Origin: Collybiopsis luxurians FD-317 M1
Taxonomy: Eukaryota; Basidiomycota; Agaricomycetes; Agaricales; Omphalotaceae
DNA length: 41,409 nt
Assembly (NCBI GenBank): GCA_000827265.1
Contig: KN834795.1
Location: forward strand, 365,681-407,089
Direction of reading: 5' to 3'
The position numbers and the translations under genes were made by a program. Of the stretch, positions 10,115 to 21,109 are shown piece after piece. The notes beneath the pieces were generated by a model. It worked only from the letters and a program-made list of their open reading frames with translations. It searched no databases and was not told where the DNA came from. Every line of letters begins with the position of its first letter. Positions within the stretch are counted from its first letter, which is position 1.

Positions 10115-13100
10115 TTGTACTCTAAATCATCTCCTTCTATTTATGCCTCTACAATTTTGTGTACTATTGGTTCCATGCAATCTAGTGATTTTTCCCACTT
10201 CCGCATACTGATTAAGTTGCAAGGCAGATTCAAGAGTACAAATAGTGCAGCAATGATAGATCCTGGAGCAACAGGATTGTTCCTCCATCAGCAATTTGTA
10301 CAGTGACATTGAATCTTCACCAAACCTCTCTCCCATCCTATAACCCTCTATAGTATCGAGGGCACCCCCAATTTGGCTGGACAAATTACTCACTCAGCAT
10401 GACTCTATTCCACTGTCAATAAAAATCACCTGCAGCTCCTAGAGTACCTAATCATCAACTTAGGATCAGAAGACATCATTCTAGGACTCCCATGGCTCAG
10501 GAAGGTCAATCCCAATATTGACTGAAAGGAAGGATGCTTAGTCATCCTGGAGCCTCAGAAAATTCCATGAAAGGTTGTCATCAAAGAGGTGCCGGAACCA
10601 AAAGAGAGTAATGTCAGTGGAACCACAAGTCAGCTGTTAGAACCAAATTCCCCTGAGCACATCCCATTACCCCTTCCTACCCCAGATGAGGAGATCCAGG
10701 TGTACAAAGAGGAGGGTACACCATTATACTGGTTCAATAGGAATAGGAAACAACAAAGGGCTTTGCTTTGAGCCAGGATTATAGGACACGCAACAGAAGA
10801 ACTATGGTGCGCAGCTGGATATACATACTCCCCACAACTGGCAGAAGCAGTGCATAAAGATAAGCCTCAGAAAACTCTCAAAGAAATGGTTCCATTACCA
10901 TATTGAACACATGCTAAAGTCTTTTCTGAAAAGGAATCGGAACATTTACCAGAACACAAATCCTGGGACCATGCCATTGATTTATGACCTGATGCTCCCG
11001 AAACCATGCGCACCAAAATCTATCCAATGTCACCAAATGAACAGGAAGAGCTGGATTGTTTCCTAGAAGAAAACCTATGTAAAGATTATATCTGCCCCTC
11101 TAAATTGCCACTAGCCTCCCCAGTATTCTTTGTAAAAAAGAATGATGGAAAGCTTCGGTTTGTCCAAGACTATTGTCAACTCAATGAATACCCAGTCAAG
11201 AATCATTATCCTCTCCCACTGGTAACTGACATCATTAATTGACTCCAGAAATCCAAAATTTTCACCAAATTTGAAATTCAATGGGGATATAATAATGTCC
11301 AGATTATGAAGGATCATGAATGGAAAGCCGCATTTGCAACCAACAGAGGACTTTTTGAGCCCTTGGTCATGTACTTTGGTTTAACAAATTCCCCAGCTAC
11401 ATTCCAAGCTCTTATGAACTCAATGTTTGCTGACTTAATTGCCACTGGAAAAGTCACAGTTTACCTCAACGACATCCTTATCTTCACTGAAACCCTGGAA
11501 GAACATAGGACCTTGGTCCACAAAGTCCTAAAATGCCTCGCTCAGCATGACCTTTATTTACAATCCAAAGAGTGTGAATTCAAATGGTCATCTATCGAAT
11601 ACTTAGGGTTAGTCATTGGAGAAGGAGAAGTACATATGGATCCAGTAAAGGTAGAAGCAGTCCAAAATTGGCCCAGCCCCACATGCCTTCATGATTTGCG
11701 CAGATTCTTAGGTTTTGCTAATTTCTACTGGAGATTCATTGAAGGATTTACAAAGAAAGCCCAACCTCTTAATGATCTAACCCAGAAAGACACCAAATGG
11801 AATTGGGGAACAGAACAACAAGATGCATTTCAATCACTAAAAGAAGCTTTCATTTCTTCACTGATTCTTGCACACTGGGACCCAAATTGCCCTACACAAA
11901 TTGAAGTAGATGCATCAGGATTTTTAACTGGAGGTATGCTTCTGCAACAACAAGAAGATGAACTGTGGCACCCAGTAGCATTCAGATTGGCCTCTATGGA
12001 TCCAGCTGAGCAAAACTACACAATCTACAATCAAGAGATGTTGGCTATCATAGAAGCATTGAAGGACTGGAGGAGCTTCCTGGAAGGGTTACCGGAACCA
12101 TTTGAAATCATAACTGATCATCAAAATTTAGAATTCTGGAGAAATGCACAGGACCTTAGTTGACAACAAGCGCGATGGGCTCTGTGGCTCTCTCAGTTTG
12201 ATTTCAAACTTAAACATTGTGCAGGAAAATCCAATACACAGGCTGACACTCTTTCCCACATGCCCAATCTTCAGATAAACAATTCTGAGGACAATCGAGA
12301 ACAGACAGTATTACATCCAGAACATTTCATCCAAGCCCCAACAATGGTCCTCTTCCAGAACCCACTACAAGACCATATCTGGACTGCTAGTGAAAGAGAA
12401 TCAGAGGTGTTAGAAGGATTAAAGAAGCTCAAAGGGCTGCAGAAGCTCACAGAAGGACTGGCAGAATGGAAAGAAGAAGAGGGCATTGTGTATTACTGAG
12501 GGAAAGTGTATGTTCCACCTGACACAGAGTTGAGAAAAGCAGTAGTGGCACAGAGTCATGATGCACCAACTGCCAGCCACCCTGGAAAACATTGGACACT
12601 AGAACTCATTAGCTGACATTTTTGGTGGCCAGTAATGCACTCATTTGTGGACAAATATGTAGAAGGATGTGACACCTGTCAGTGGAAACAACTCAACTCA
12701 CATCACTCATCCCCTCTCCAACCTCTTCCAATGCCTGCTGGGCCCTGGCAGGACATCAGAGTTGATCTGATTGGTGAACTTCCTATGACTCAAGATGGTC
12801 ATAATGCTGTAATCACCTTCAGCGACCATTATACCAAAATGATCCACTGCTTCCCAACCACCACAGAAATCACAGCCAAGGCAGTGGCCGACTTCTACTA
12901 TCATGAAATTTTCTGTCTTCATGGCCTCCCAAGGAGATTTATCTCTGATCAAGGTCCCCAATTTGCTGCTGACATCATGCGCCAACTCCTAAAATGTCTA
13001 GGAGTTGAATCTGCCCTCACAATGGCTTACCATCCAGAAACCAATGGACAGATGGAACATGCCAATCAGGAAATTGAGCGCTATATCTGAATGTACATCA

Positions 13101-13903
13101 GCCACTGACAAGATGATTGGGATCACCTCCTGCCTACTGCCAAATTCATCATTAATTCCCAAATCCACTTTGCACATGACCATTCCCCATTCAAAGTCCT
13201 CTATGGTTATACACCAGAATTCACCATCCCCATTGGAGTCTGGAAATTGTACCCATCAATAGACCAATGCTTAGAAATACTGCGATATGCTAGGGAAGAT
13301 GCAGAGGCGGCACTACAGATGAGCAAACAGTGTATAGAAGATAGTGTGGATGGGACAATACAGGAGTTTCAAGTAGGACAGGCAGTATGGCTGGCAATCA
13401 ACAACCTCAAAATCCAATGAAAGAATGAGAAACTGGGAAGCCAACACCTTGGACCATTTGAAATTGTTAAGAAGACAGGATCACACACATACTGCCTTGC
13501 CTTACCCACTTGGATGAAGATCCATGACAACATCCACATCAACCAACTCGCACCATGGAAGGGAGACAAAATCAATGGGACAAAGCCACCACCACCAGAG
13601 CCTGAGATAGTAGAAGGAGAAGAGTTCTATAAAGTGGATCAGATTTTGGATAGTCAGCTGAGGGGACATTGGAAAAAATTACAGTTTTTGGTTAGGTGGA
13701 AAGGGTACAATGAGAGCCATGACAGCTGGGAAAATGAGGATAGTGTAGTAGGATCTAGCAATGAGGCAATATCTGACTTCTACAAAGCTCATCCAAACAC
13801 ACCTCGAAAGATTTTGGCCACAATTTTTCACTCACTCCTGTGGCAACCATACAAAAACTTCACTGAAATTGTTGCTGGGACATTGACTGTAGGAGGGGGG
13901 TAA
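10115..13903 (+). pseudogene. Pol of Gypsy element 1: protease, RT, RNase H, integrase, chromodomain
   Basis: A single frame persists for 3.8 kb, interrupted mainly by TGA. Order: aspartic protease (DPGATG at 10258, normally DSG/DTG; LGLPWL near 10490); reverse transcriptase ([11 protein letters not shown] near 11131; YLND at 11462-11473 where YLDD is needed); RNase H (EVDASGF near 11905, ITDHQNLEFW near 12112). Integrase follows: HHCC zinc finger with CDTC near 12668, catalytic D in VDLIGE, D in SDQGPQF and E in the [10 protein letters not shown] block. A C-terminal chromodomain (LVRWKGYNESHDSWE) lies near 13690-13735. This order (PR-RT-RH-INT-chromodomain) defines the Ty3/Gypsy chromoviruses, whose chromodomain directs integration to chromatin. 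The stops and the lost RT aspartate mean it is dead. Confidence 0.9.
13891..13903 (+). promoter_or_regulatory. Polypurine tract of Gypsy element 1
   Basis: AGGAGGGGGGTAA abuts the 3' LTR start TGTTGTGACAC. This is the plus-strand DNA primer site of LTR elements and fixes the LTR boundary at 13904. Confidence 0.8.
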
Positions 13904-14160
13904 TGTTGTGACACTGGCACTTATATCATTTTCTCACCCCTATTTTTCACTTTCTTCACACACTTGTTCACATGATTGCATTTATGACACACCATCATTC
14001 CATTCCGATATTCCAATACTTCTTTGATACATCACACTTCCATCTTCTTTCCACATGATTCCACTGCCTCTCTTTCTATTCACTTTATCATCCTCTTGCT
14101 TCTTGCTGAGACAATTCCTAATCCTTACTATTATAATTCCTAATCCCTTTCTTACACTGT
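13904..14160 (+). mobile_element. Truncated 3' LTR of Gypsy element 1
   Basis: Near-identical to 7826-8082 with a few mostly transition differences (GGTACT/GGCACT, ATTACA/ATCACA). It stops after CACTGT and passes directly into the outer terminal repeat of the host DNA element. The bases TAGC flank both sides (7822-7825 and about 14160-14163), which may be what is left of the target duplication. About 370 bp of LTR is missing. Confidence 0.75.
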
Positions 14161-14375
14161 AGCCACTACTTACCATGGCAGTACTATAGTTAATGTTTAC
14201 CATTCCCTCAATTCAGGCGACAGACAGTATTCATATAATATGAACTTTGTATTCAATGTATTGTATTCTACATATCCCATAATTCAGTTATAGCATGAAA
14301 AAAACTTAGCTTATCATGGTACAGCCTGCTGACCTCTTTTTGACTGCTGGCAGGGTTACTTTAATCAATATGCTG
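14161..14375. repeat. Right outer terminus of the inverted-array element
   Basis: Reverse complement of about 4477-4700, beginning CTACTTACCATGGCAGTAC and ending TTAATCAATATGCTG at 14375. Beyond this point the left and right flanks share no similarity, which defines the element end. Its separation from the inner arm at 7825 is explained entirely by the Gypsy insertion. Confidence 0.7.
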
Positions 14376-14635
14376 TGAATGTCATATCTGGAATGTTGAA
14401 TAATGTTCAAATATTGAGGAAGTATTATGGGCCAGATGGCATTTACAATCTGTACTGTATCATTTGTGGTTGGGGATTCTTGTATGGTATTCCGCCCACT
14501 GTGCACCCACTGCTTACATGCCTGGCCCCAGGTAATGATGCCACTGTGGAGGAGATTAACAACGCCGAATACATGGTAGCTTGCCATTACATATCATCTT
14601 TCACTCACTTTGAATGAGCGCCGATGCTTTTTAAT
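14376..14635. other. Spacer between two mobile elements
   Basis: A plus frame 14375-14617 (80 codons) contains YGPDGIYNLYCIICGWGFLY and other coding-like stretches. I do not recognise it, and it could be an exon of a gene broken by the insertions. The last five bases (TTAAT, 14631-14635) are the target duplication of the retroelement that follows. Confidence 0.35.
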
Positions 14636-15291
14636 TGTTATGCCCTACACTATTTTTTCCGCTCTTTCCAACAAGTACACTCACCCCACAACTCTATAAT
14701 AGTTCTACCATTCAATTCAGACTCTCCAAATCCGACATGCATTTCTCAAGGTGAATTAACCAGTTGCTCATTTCAAACTCCTATTCACAAGGCCACATGT
14801 CTTCCCGCAGAGTATAAAAGCCTCATACTTATATCTCTCACAATAATGCTGTTATTACCTGAACTATCTTGACATGTGTTGTTTCTATTCTCTTGTTCAC
14901 TAGTTTCTAATATTATTCTGCTTAACACTGAGTCACTGGCATATCTACCTCTCACTTGTTGAACCAATCAACAAGACTATTTGACTGCCGTAGCCTTTCA
15001 AATATTCCGTCTCGTAGGGTAAACAGACACTGAGTCAACCCTCATTAATACTGTCTTAATGAGTTCTTTCAATATACAATTTCTAGTTGCACTGAGCTAC
15101 TGGATTTGTTATTCAACACTCAAAGGTCATTCCTCCACATCCAATACCAAAACTGTACAGGACTCATTCACTTGTTGTATGTAGCGACTCCCCATCATGT
15201 ATTCTGTCTCAGCTGTGGTATAATAAATCACTTTCTATTCTTTGAACCTACTACAAGCCTCTAACAACAAAGGTAGTAAAAGGTCCTAACA
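14636..15291 (+). mobile_element. 5' LTR of the 15.3-kb element
   Basis: 656 bp, TG...CA ends, TATA box TATAAAA near 14813. It lacks two short blocks (about 41 bp in total) present in the 3' LTR and in the inverted solo copy, each bounded by short direct words (AGTCA-type), so they look like slippage deletions. Most CpGs seen in the solo copy read TG or CA here. Confidence 0.85.
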
Positions 15292-16253
15292 AAATAACAG
15301 CATTCTCTCCATCACTGAGATTGTCTGGGGAACCTGCAAAATGTTTTGTAAATGAACAAGAAAGATGGTGTCAAGAACAAGAACACCAAAGAGCAGCAAG
15401 AGCTACAAGGTTCCAGAGAAGAGAGGAGTGACATGGAGCTCCTACACTGGATGACCACTCAGTTTCATCAGCACCTGCAAGAGGTGCCATCCCCTCAAGA
15501 ACAGGGGAAATTTTGGAACATAATGATAGAAACCTGTTTGACCTGGAAAATCCTGTTGAACATGGGTCTCCTCATGTTCCGGGACACCTGGTCTCAACAC
15601 CATATGTTTTGAGTCGCTCCCAGCGAGGTCCGCCATATCATATGGCAGCTAGAGCTGACTCGAGGCTAGCCATGAGGCCAACACAAAGTGCCCCAATAGC
15701 ACCCAAAAAGGGAAGGGAACAAGAAACAATTCATTTATTGGAATTAACTCATTCCCTGGAAGATCCTTGAGGCTTTAGTGTGGGAGTCAGCTCAACATGC
15801 CCCTTCCACACACCAACTCATCCTGAGAATGAGGATTATTATAAAGATATTGGCATATCTCTAATGACACAATATACATCTATAGGAGCAAGACATGAGG
15901 TCATCTCCCCATTAGAACATATCAGACATCCACTTCCTCTCACACCAAGAGAAGAAGAGTCTAAATTTGCATTGCAACAATCAGAATGAGAGACAAGTCG
16001 GGAGTTATACCCATCGGGTCCACTCTCATTAAGGGGCCCATGGTCTCCATTCAATTTAAAATGGTCTACTCCGATAGTAGAAAGCAATGCGATACAGGCT
16101 CAGGGATTGTTGAGTCCAATCCCCAATATAAGTAGAAGAACTGTATCATCACTGGAGCAAAGCAGTCCATTACCTGCTCCTCCAATGACAGAAGAATTTG
16201 TGAAGGAGACACAGAGTTGGAACCACAAGAGTTCCTTAATGTCTCCTCCCTAC
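15292..16253 (+). pseudogene. 5' part of Gag, 15.3-kb element
   Basis: A frame from ATG 15352 (lysine/glutamate-rich, TKEQQELQGSREERSDMELL) shifts by one base near 15513 into a frame that runs to the nested LTR at 16254, crossing TGA codons. The second part is proline/serine-rich (SPLEHIRHPLPLTPREEE). It resembles the disordered N-terminal extension of large fungal Gypsy Gag proteins but has no diagnostic domain. The first 60 bp after the LTR hold no primer-binding site I can assign. Confidence 0.5.
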
Positions 16254-16948
16254 TGTTAGGACCTTTACTACCTTTGTTGTTAGAAGCTTGTAGCAGGTTC
16301 AATGAATAGAAAGTATTTTATTATACCACAGCTGAGACAGAATACGCGATGGGGAGTCGCTACGTACGACAGGTGAACAAGTCCTGTACAGTTTTGGTGT
16401 TGGATGTGGAGGAAGGATCCTCGAGTGTCGAATAATAAATCTAGTAGCTCGGTGCAACTAGAAATAGTATATCAAAAGAACTCGTTAAGACGGTATTAAC
16501 GAGGGTTGACTTGGGAGGTTCGTGACTTGGTGTCCGTTTACCCTACGAGACGGAATATTCAAAAGGCTACAGCAGTCGAATAGTCTTGTCGATCGGTTCG
16601 ACAAGTGAGATGTGGATATGCCAGTGACTCGGTGTCAATGGGGTTTGCTCGACTCGGTGTTAAGCAGAATAATATTATAGACTAGTGAACAAGAGACCAG
16701 AAACAACACAGATCAAGATAGTTCAGGTAATAACAGCATTATCGTGAGAGATGTAGGTACAAGGCTTTTATACTCTGTGGGAAGACATGTGGCCTTGTGA
16801 ATAGAAGTTTGGAATGAGCAACTGGTTAGTTCGCCTCACGAAACGTGTGTCGGATTTGGAGAGCCGAATGAATTGGTAGGACTATTATCGAGTTGTGTGG
16901 TGAGTGTACTGTTTGGAAAGAGCGGAAAAAATAGTGTAGGGCATAACA
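16254..16948 (-). mobile_element. Inverted solo LTR, TSD CCTAC, CpG-rich
   Basis: 695 bp, reverse orientation (TGTTAGGACC...GGGCATAACA on the plus strand), same family as the flanking LTRs. CCTAC at 16249-16253 is repeated at 16949-16953. Many CpGs survive (TACGCGATGG, GTCGCTACGTACGAC, GATCGGTTCGAC), where the two flanking LTRs read TG or CA. It therefore inserted later, or has escaped decay, and preserves near-ancestral LTR sequence. Confidence 0.9.
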
Positions 16949-19121
16949 CCTACCTGAATGTTTGTGTCATACTGTCAACAGAATTAACACATCAATTGGT
17001 TGATCTACTTCAAATCAATCAATGCACATGTTTCAAATTAATAAAGACAATGTGACACTATATTTGAATTATTAACAGTCAAGACCCAGAAATGAAGGAC
17101 AATTTCTGGGTACTAGCTGCCTATTTTTGGAAATGTTTAATGCAATGACCTTCCCAGGTACCTAATGGGATAAATAATGAAATATTCCAGTTGAAATAAA
17201 TATATGAAGGAGCCCTATGGCTATCACAGCTGATTATGGATCCCAAATGAATGGAAATAGTGAATGAGGCCACCATGAGGTGTCTCGAGTCAATACAAAA
17301 ATCTCAAATCGATTTTCCACTCAATACAATAGTGGATAACAAAAAGAGGAGAACGCTAAACTCCCCTATGTTATCATTACTAGATAAAGTGGAACAAGGA
17401 CAGTCCGCAAGAGCAGACAACCTTATTGGGGGTTACAGTTATACCAGTCAATTTTGGGACCAGCAGAAAATAGCTCAGGTGGCAAAGGAGTATTGTAGAT
17501 CTATGGGAAATACTACTACTCCAAGTTATGAGGATCTGGAAGAGTTGAGATGACTTCCACCCACTGATCTGGACTGCAGGCTGTTAATAGTACCTGAAGA
17601 AAGGGGTGAACACCAGGTGAGGACAGCCAATGGGGTTTGGGAACTCAAACCCTCCTCAGGAAAGGCTTGAAAGGAGGAGAATGAATTCTTTTCAGAAAGA
17701 ACTGTGAGACATTTGGCATTGCAAAATGCCAGCGACATGCTGATGAGTGCAATAAATCCTTGAGACAAGGATATTCACCTAGCGAAGCAGTACAAGGAGA
17801 GAATCCATGGAGATGTGGGAGGCTCATGGGTAATAAGAGCCCAGATGGAATCGGTGACAGATGAGCCAGAAGCTGCTATGACCACAGGAGATCCTCATAC
17901 GAGTCTCAAAACCCAAACCAAGCAGGAGATTTTCTCTCCCAGAGCAGAACATTTGCAAGCTGGAAGCTCAAAAGTACATATTGGAGGTGCAATTCCTCTC
18001 AATGCAGCTCTACAATTGGAAAGATGGGCTGCCCAAGACAAGTATGCCATATCGATGACTCATTTTGCTAATGAATCTCACCCTGTGAGTCAATATCCTG
18101 AACAAATGGTGACAGAGCCTGATTTGGGATGCTCATTATGGCTGAATCATTTGGGATTCAGGACTGACGGTCCAACATATCATAGGAGAGAAACACCCAA
18201 AGCTTTCCATGAGAATAATCAGTTGGAAGGACTGGGTTGGAATGCAAGGGGTTTGGTGAATTCCCCAAATACCACTGGACCAGGAATTCCTTTCTCATCT
18301 CGATATTCAGATCCTGGAAACACAGCCCAAGTTGGTGAATAGCAAAACCAATGGGAGATGTTGGGACCAGGTCAGGTAAAATGGTGGAATATGGCATATG
18401 CCCCACCTTTGGGGGAAAGGAACAAATTTGAGAATGAAGGATTTAACTTTGTGAGAAGTCAAGATGACTGGAATCTCTCATTTTCTGAAGACCAGCTTTG
18501 CCCTTCAGCTTTCAAGACTTGTCACCCAATGCCCCCACTAGAGAAAAAGGAATTCACCCCCCTACAAAATGTAAAGGGTATAGGGAAAGTGGTTAATCCT
18601 TTTGCTAGGGAATCAAGTTGCCAGATTTCCTAACCACCAAGAACCACAGAAGTCCCCCCTCAACAGCCTGCAGTTCAACAAACAGTGCATGTCCCACCAC
18701 CAGTAGTTGTGGAAACCACTCCTCAGGTGGCAGGGTTCACTCCACCTGTATTTACAGCTGCTCCTAGGCAATATGTCCATCCGACTGGCAGAAATTTCAA
18801 CTCAATACCTGCAATTCCACATAAAACACTCAAATGAGTAATGAATGATTATCACCCTATCATCTCGATGCATCAGGAATCTGTGAGAGTTCCAGCTGAA
18901 CAATATTAGAGATTGGGGATTCAAGAATATAGACCCTATGTAGTGGAGCTGAGTATGACTACTCAAATTGTGCCAGTACCTACAGAGGGTATGAAGTAGC
19001 AGGAGCTCCAGAAGGACCTCCAGGAGGACCTCCATATGGAGGAGTCACACAGACAGGAGGAATTAGTGATGGAAATTTGGAAAGGGAAAGAGGTAGTAGA
19101 AATGGCAGTTTTAGACACCCC
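16949..19121 (+). pseudogene. Middle part of Gag, 15.3-kb element
   Basis: Frames 17251-17553, 17815-18342 and 18358-18633 are in the same phase and separated by single stops, so they are one long degraded protein-coding segment. It is hydrophilic and rich in Gln, Pro and Ser (VPPQQPAVQQTVHVPPPVVV near 18650-18720). Near 19000-19060 it becomes collagen-like (GAPEGPPGGPPYGG) and is then cut by the palindrome at 19122. The collagen-like run resumes at 19791, which shows the palindrome is an insertion. No enzymatic motif is visible; the 300 bp after 16949 contain only short frames. Confidence 0.55.
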
Positions 19122-19787
19122 CAGCAGACTGAAATATGACTGCCATAAAAGGTTAGGTAATATAATATATTTTTCCTTAGAATTTTAGTAATTTTTCCAG
19201 AATTAATATCTCTCATATTGCCCTGGTAAAAGGCATGGGAATATTTCGCATTTATTGGCATCTATTTTGATGGAAAAATCGCGTGTAGTATGACATTTAT
19301 GTCGCCGGATTTTTTAGTTATTTTTCCATTTTTTTTCCCCTGTAATTTCTTTGTTATTGCCACTGTAAAAGGAGTGGCAATAACAAAGAAATTACTGTGG
19401 GGAAGAGTTATATATTGCTGCTGCAAAAAGCAATGGGCAATGATCAGGCCGTGTTAGGGCCTGATCATTGCCTGTTGCTTTTTGCAGCAGTAATATATAA
19501 TTTATGACCCATGTGATTTTTTAAATATTCCCACTCCTTTTACAGAAGCAATATGAAAGAAATTACAGGGGAAAAAAATATGGAAAAATAACTAAAAAAT
19601 CTGGCAACATAAACATCATACTACACGTGATTTTTCCGTCGAAATAGACGCTGATAAATGCGAAATATTCCCATGCCTTTTACCAGGGTAATATGAGAGA
19701 TATTAATTCTGGAAAAATTACTAAAATTCTAAGGAAAAATATATTATATTACCTAACCTTTTATGGCAGTCATATTTCAGTCTGCTG
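19122..19787. mobile_element. 666-bp near-perfect palindrome (foldback/MITE-like) inserted in Gag
   Basis: The ends CAGCAGACTGAAATATGAC and GTCATATTTCAGTCTGCTG are exact inverted repeats, and the arms match almost throughout to a short loop (GTGTTAG, 19451-19457). Inner arm features include CTGCTGCAAAAAGCAA and CAATGATCAGGCC on both sides. In the left arm, near 19350-19400, a second smaller palindrome (GTTATTGCCACTG/AGTGGCAATAAC) replaces sequence found in the right arm. No clear target duplication flanks it. No coding capacity. It is CpG-poor except near TCGCGTGTAG and GTCGCC on the left. Confidence 0.85.
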
Positions 19788-21080
19788 AAGGTGAGAGGGG
19801 GATCTGGAGGTAGTGGACCAGGGGGACTGGGGGGACCGGGAGGACCAGGTAGCCCAGGAGGACCACCCAACAATCCTGACAATTGGGGTTCAAATCATGA
19901 CGCATATTGGCACCTGGCAAATGGATGGGTAGCTGTACAAGGCCCCAGAGGCGAGAGAGGAGAACCAGGTCCTGCAGGATGAGACGCGAGTCAGATTCCG
20001 GAATTCAATCAGCAAAAAGATCGATTAAATAAGGAAGTGAAACTCAATGTCAAAAAACCTGACCCTTTTGATAGTTCTGAGAGGTGGAAATGGGAACCTT
20101 TCCTCTCACAAGTTTGTCGCACTTTCATGGCCAAACCTACTATCTACAAGAACAACTCAGATAAAATTGGTTTTACTGTTTTGTATCTGACAGGGGCAGC
20201 AGCTACTCACTACGACAATTTGCTGAAACAGGAAGAGGCTGGGATCCCCGTCCCTGCTCTCTGTACTTGGATTGATTTTGTCATGGAACTCTCATCGTAT
20301 TTCAGATTATTTGATCCTGCACAAGACACACAGGTGAAACTGGCCTGGATCAAGCAGATGGACAATGAATCATTTGCAACATTTATTATTTGATTCCAGG
20401 AGTATGCATTCAAGACAGGATACAACAACATGGCATTAGTAGCAATGCTCCGAGGGGCAGTAACAAGGAGTCTCAACATTACAGTAGTGGCTCAAACTCA
20501 TCCCCCTCAGAATTATCCACAATGGGTACAGCAGTTCCAGCCTTTGGACAATTCGATTTGTGCAACCAATGCAGCTCATTCTTGTGGAGGAAATTCTGGT
20601 TTCGGGACATATAATCCTATGGCCCCATTGAATCCTCAAAACTCTAACCGGCAACAAGGATCCAATAGTAATAACCCCCAGCAAGCAGGGGGTCAACAAG
20701 GTAGGAATCAAGGTAATTGGAGCAATCAACAAAGAGGAGCTGCAGCTTGGGATAGTAATGTAAATTCGGACAATATTAGTGGTACAGTATATGGACAATC
20801 TGAAGACTTTGCAAGTGCCTTGAGTCAGAATGGAATTAGTGGAGAAGGCTTAGAAAAGCAGGGAGGAAACAACGGAGTCTTGAAAAACCCAGGAGACAAA
20901 GAATTTCTATGGGCAATTTGAGCTGCCAGGATCCCTGAGCAAGTCAAAGAATTCCATCGACGTCATAAACTGGGACTCTGCTATAATTGTGGTGGATCAG
21001 ATCATATTGGTAAAGATTGCAAGAATAGGGAGAATTGGGACCCTCCAAAAAATGGAACTTCAAGTATAAACAATGAATGA
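19788..21080 (+). pseudogene. 3' part of Gag: collagen-like run, capsid, zinc knuckle
   Basis: The collagen-like Gly-Pro stretch (SGPGGLGGPGGPGSPGGPP, then GPRGERGEPGPAG) spans 19791-19980. A capsid-like domain follows from about 20040 (KKPDPFDSSERWKWEPFLSQ, FTVLYLTGAAATHYDNLLKQ). After an Asn/Gln/Gly-rich linker comes a CCHC zinc knuckle (CYNCGGSDHIGKDC, C-x2-C-x4-H-x4-C) near 20979-21020. The frame is interrupted by TGA at about 20391 and 20919 and otherwise stays open. Gag forms the particle and binds RNA through the knuckle. This is the Gag that pairs with the Pol downstream. Confidence 0.8.
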
Positions 21081-21109
21081 AGTGACCAGTTGAGGGCTGC
21101 AACCTTTAC

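Noticed and set aside
14636..15291. LTR at 14636 as a solo LTR
   Set aside because: Its immediate flanks TTAAT and AAATA do not match, whereas TTAAT matches the base run after the distant LTR at 29934.
19122..19787. Target duplication for the palindrome
   Set aside because: Flanks CACCCC and AAGGTG do not match at any length from 2 to 9; a CAG/CTG pairing at the ends is inverted, not direct.
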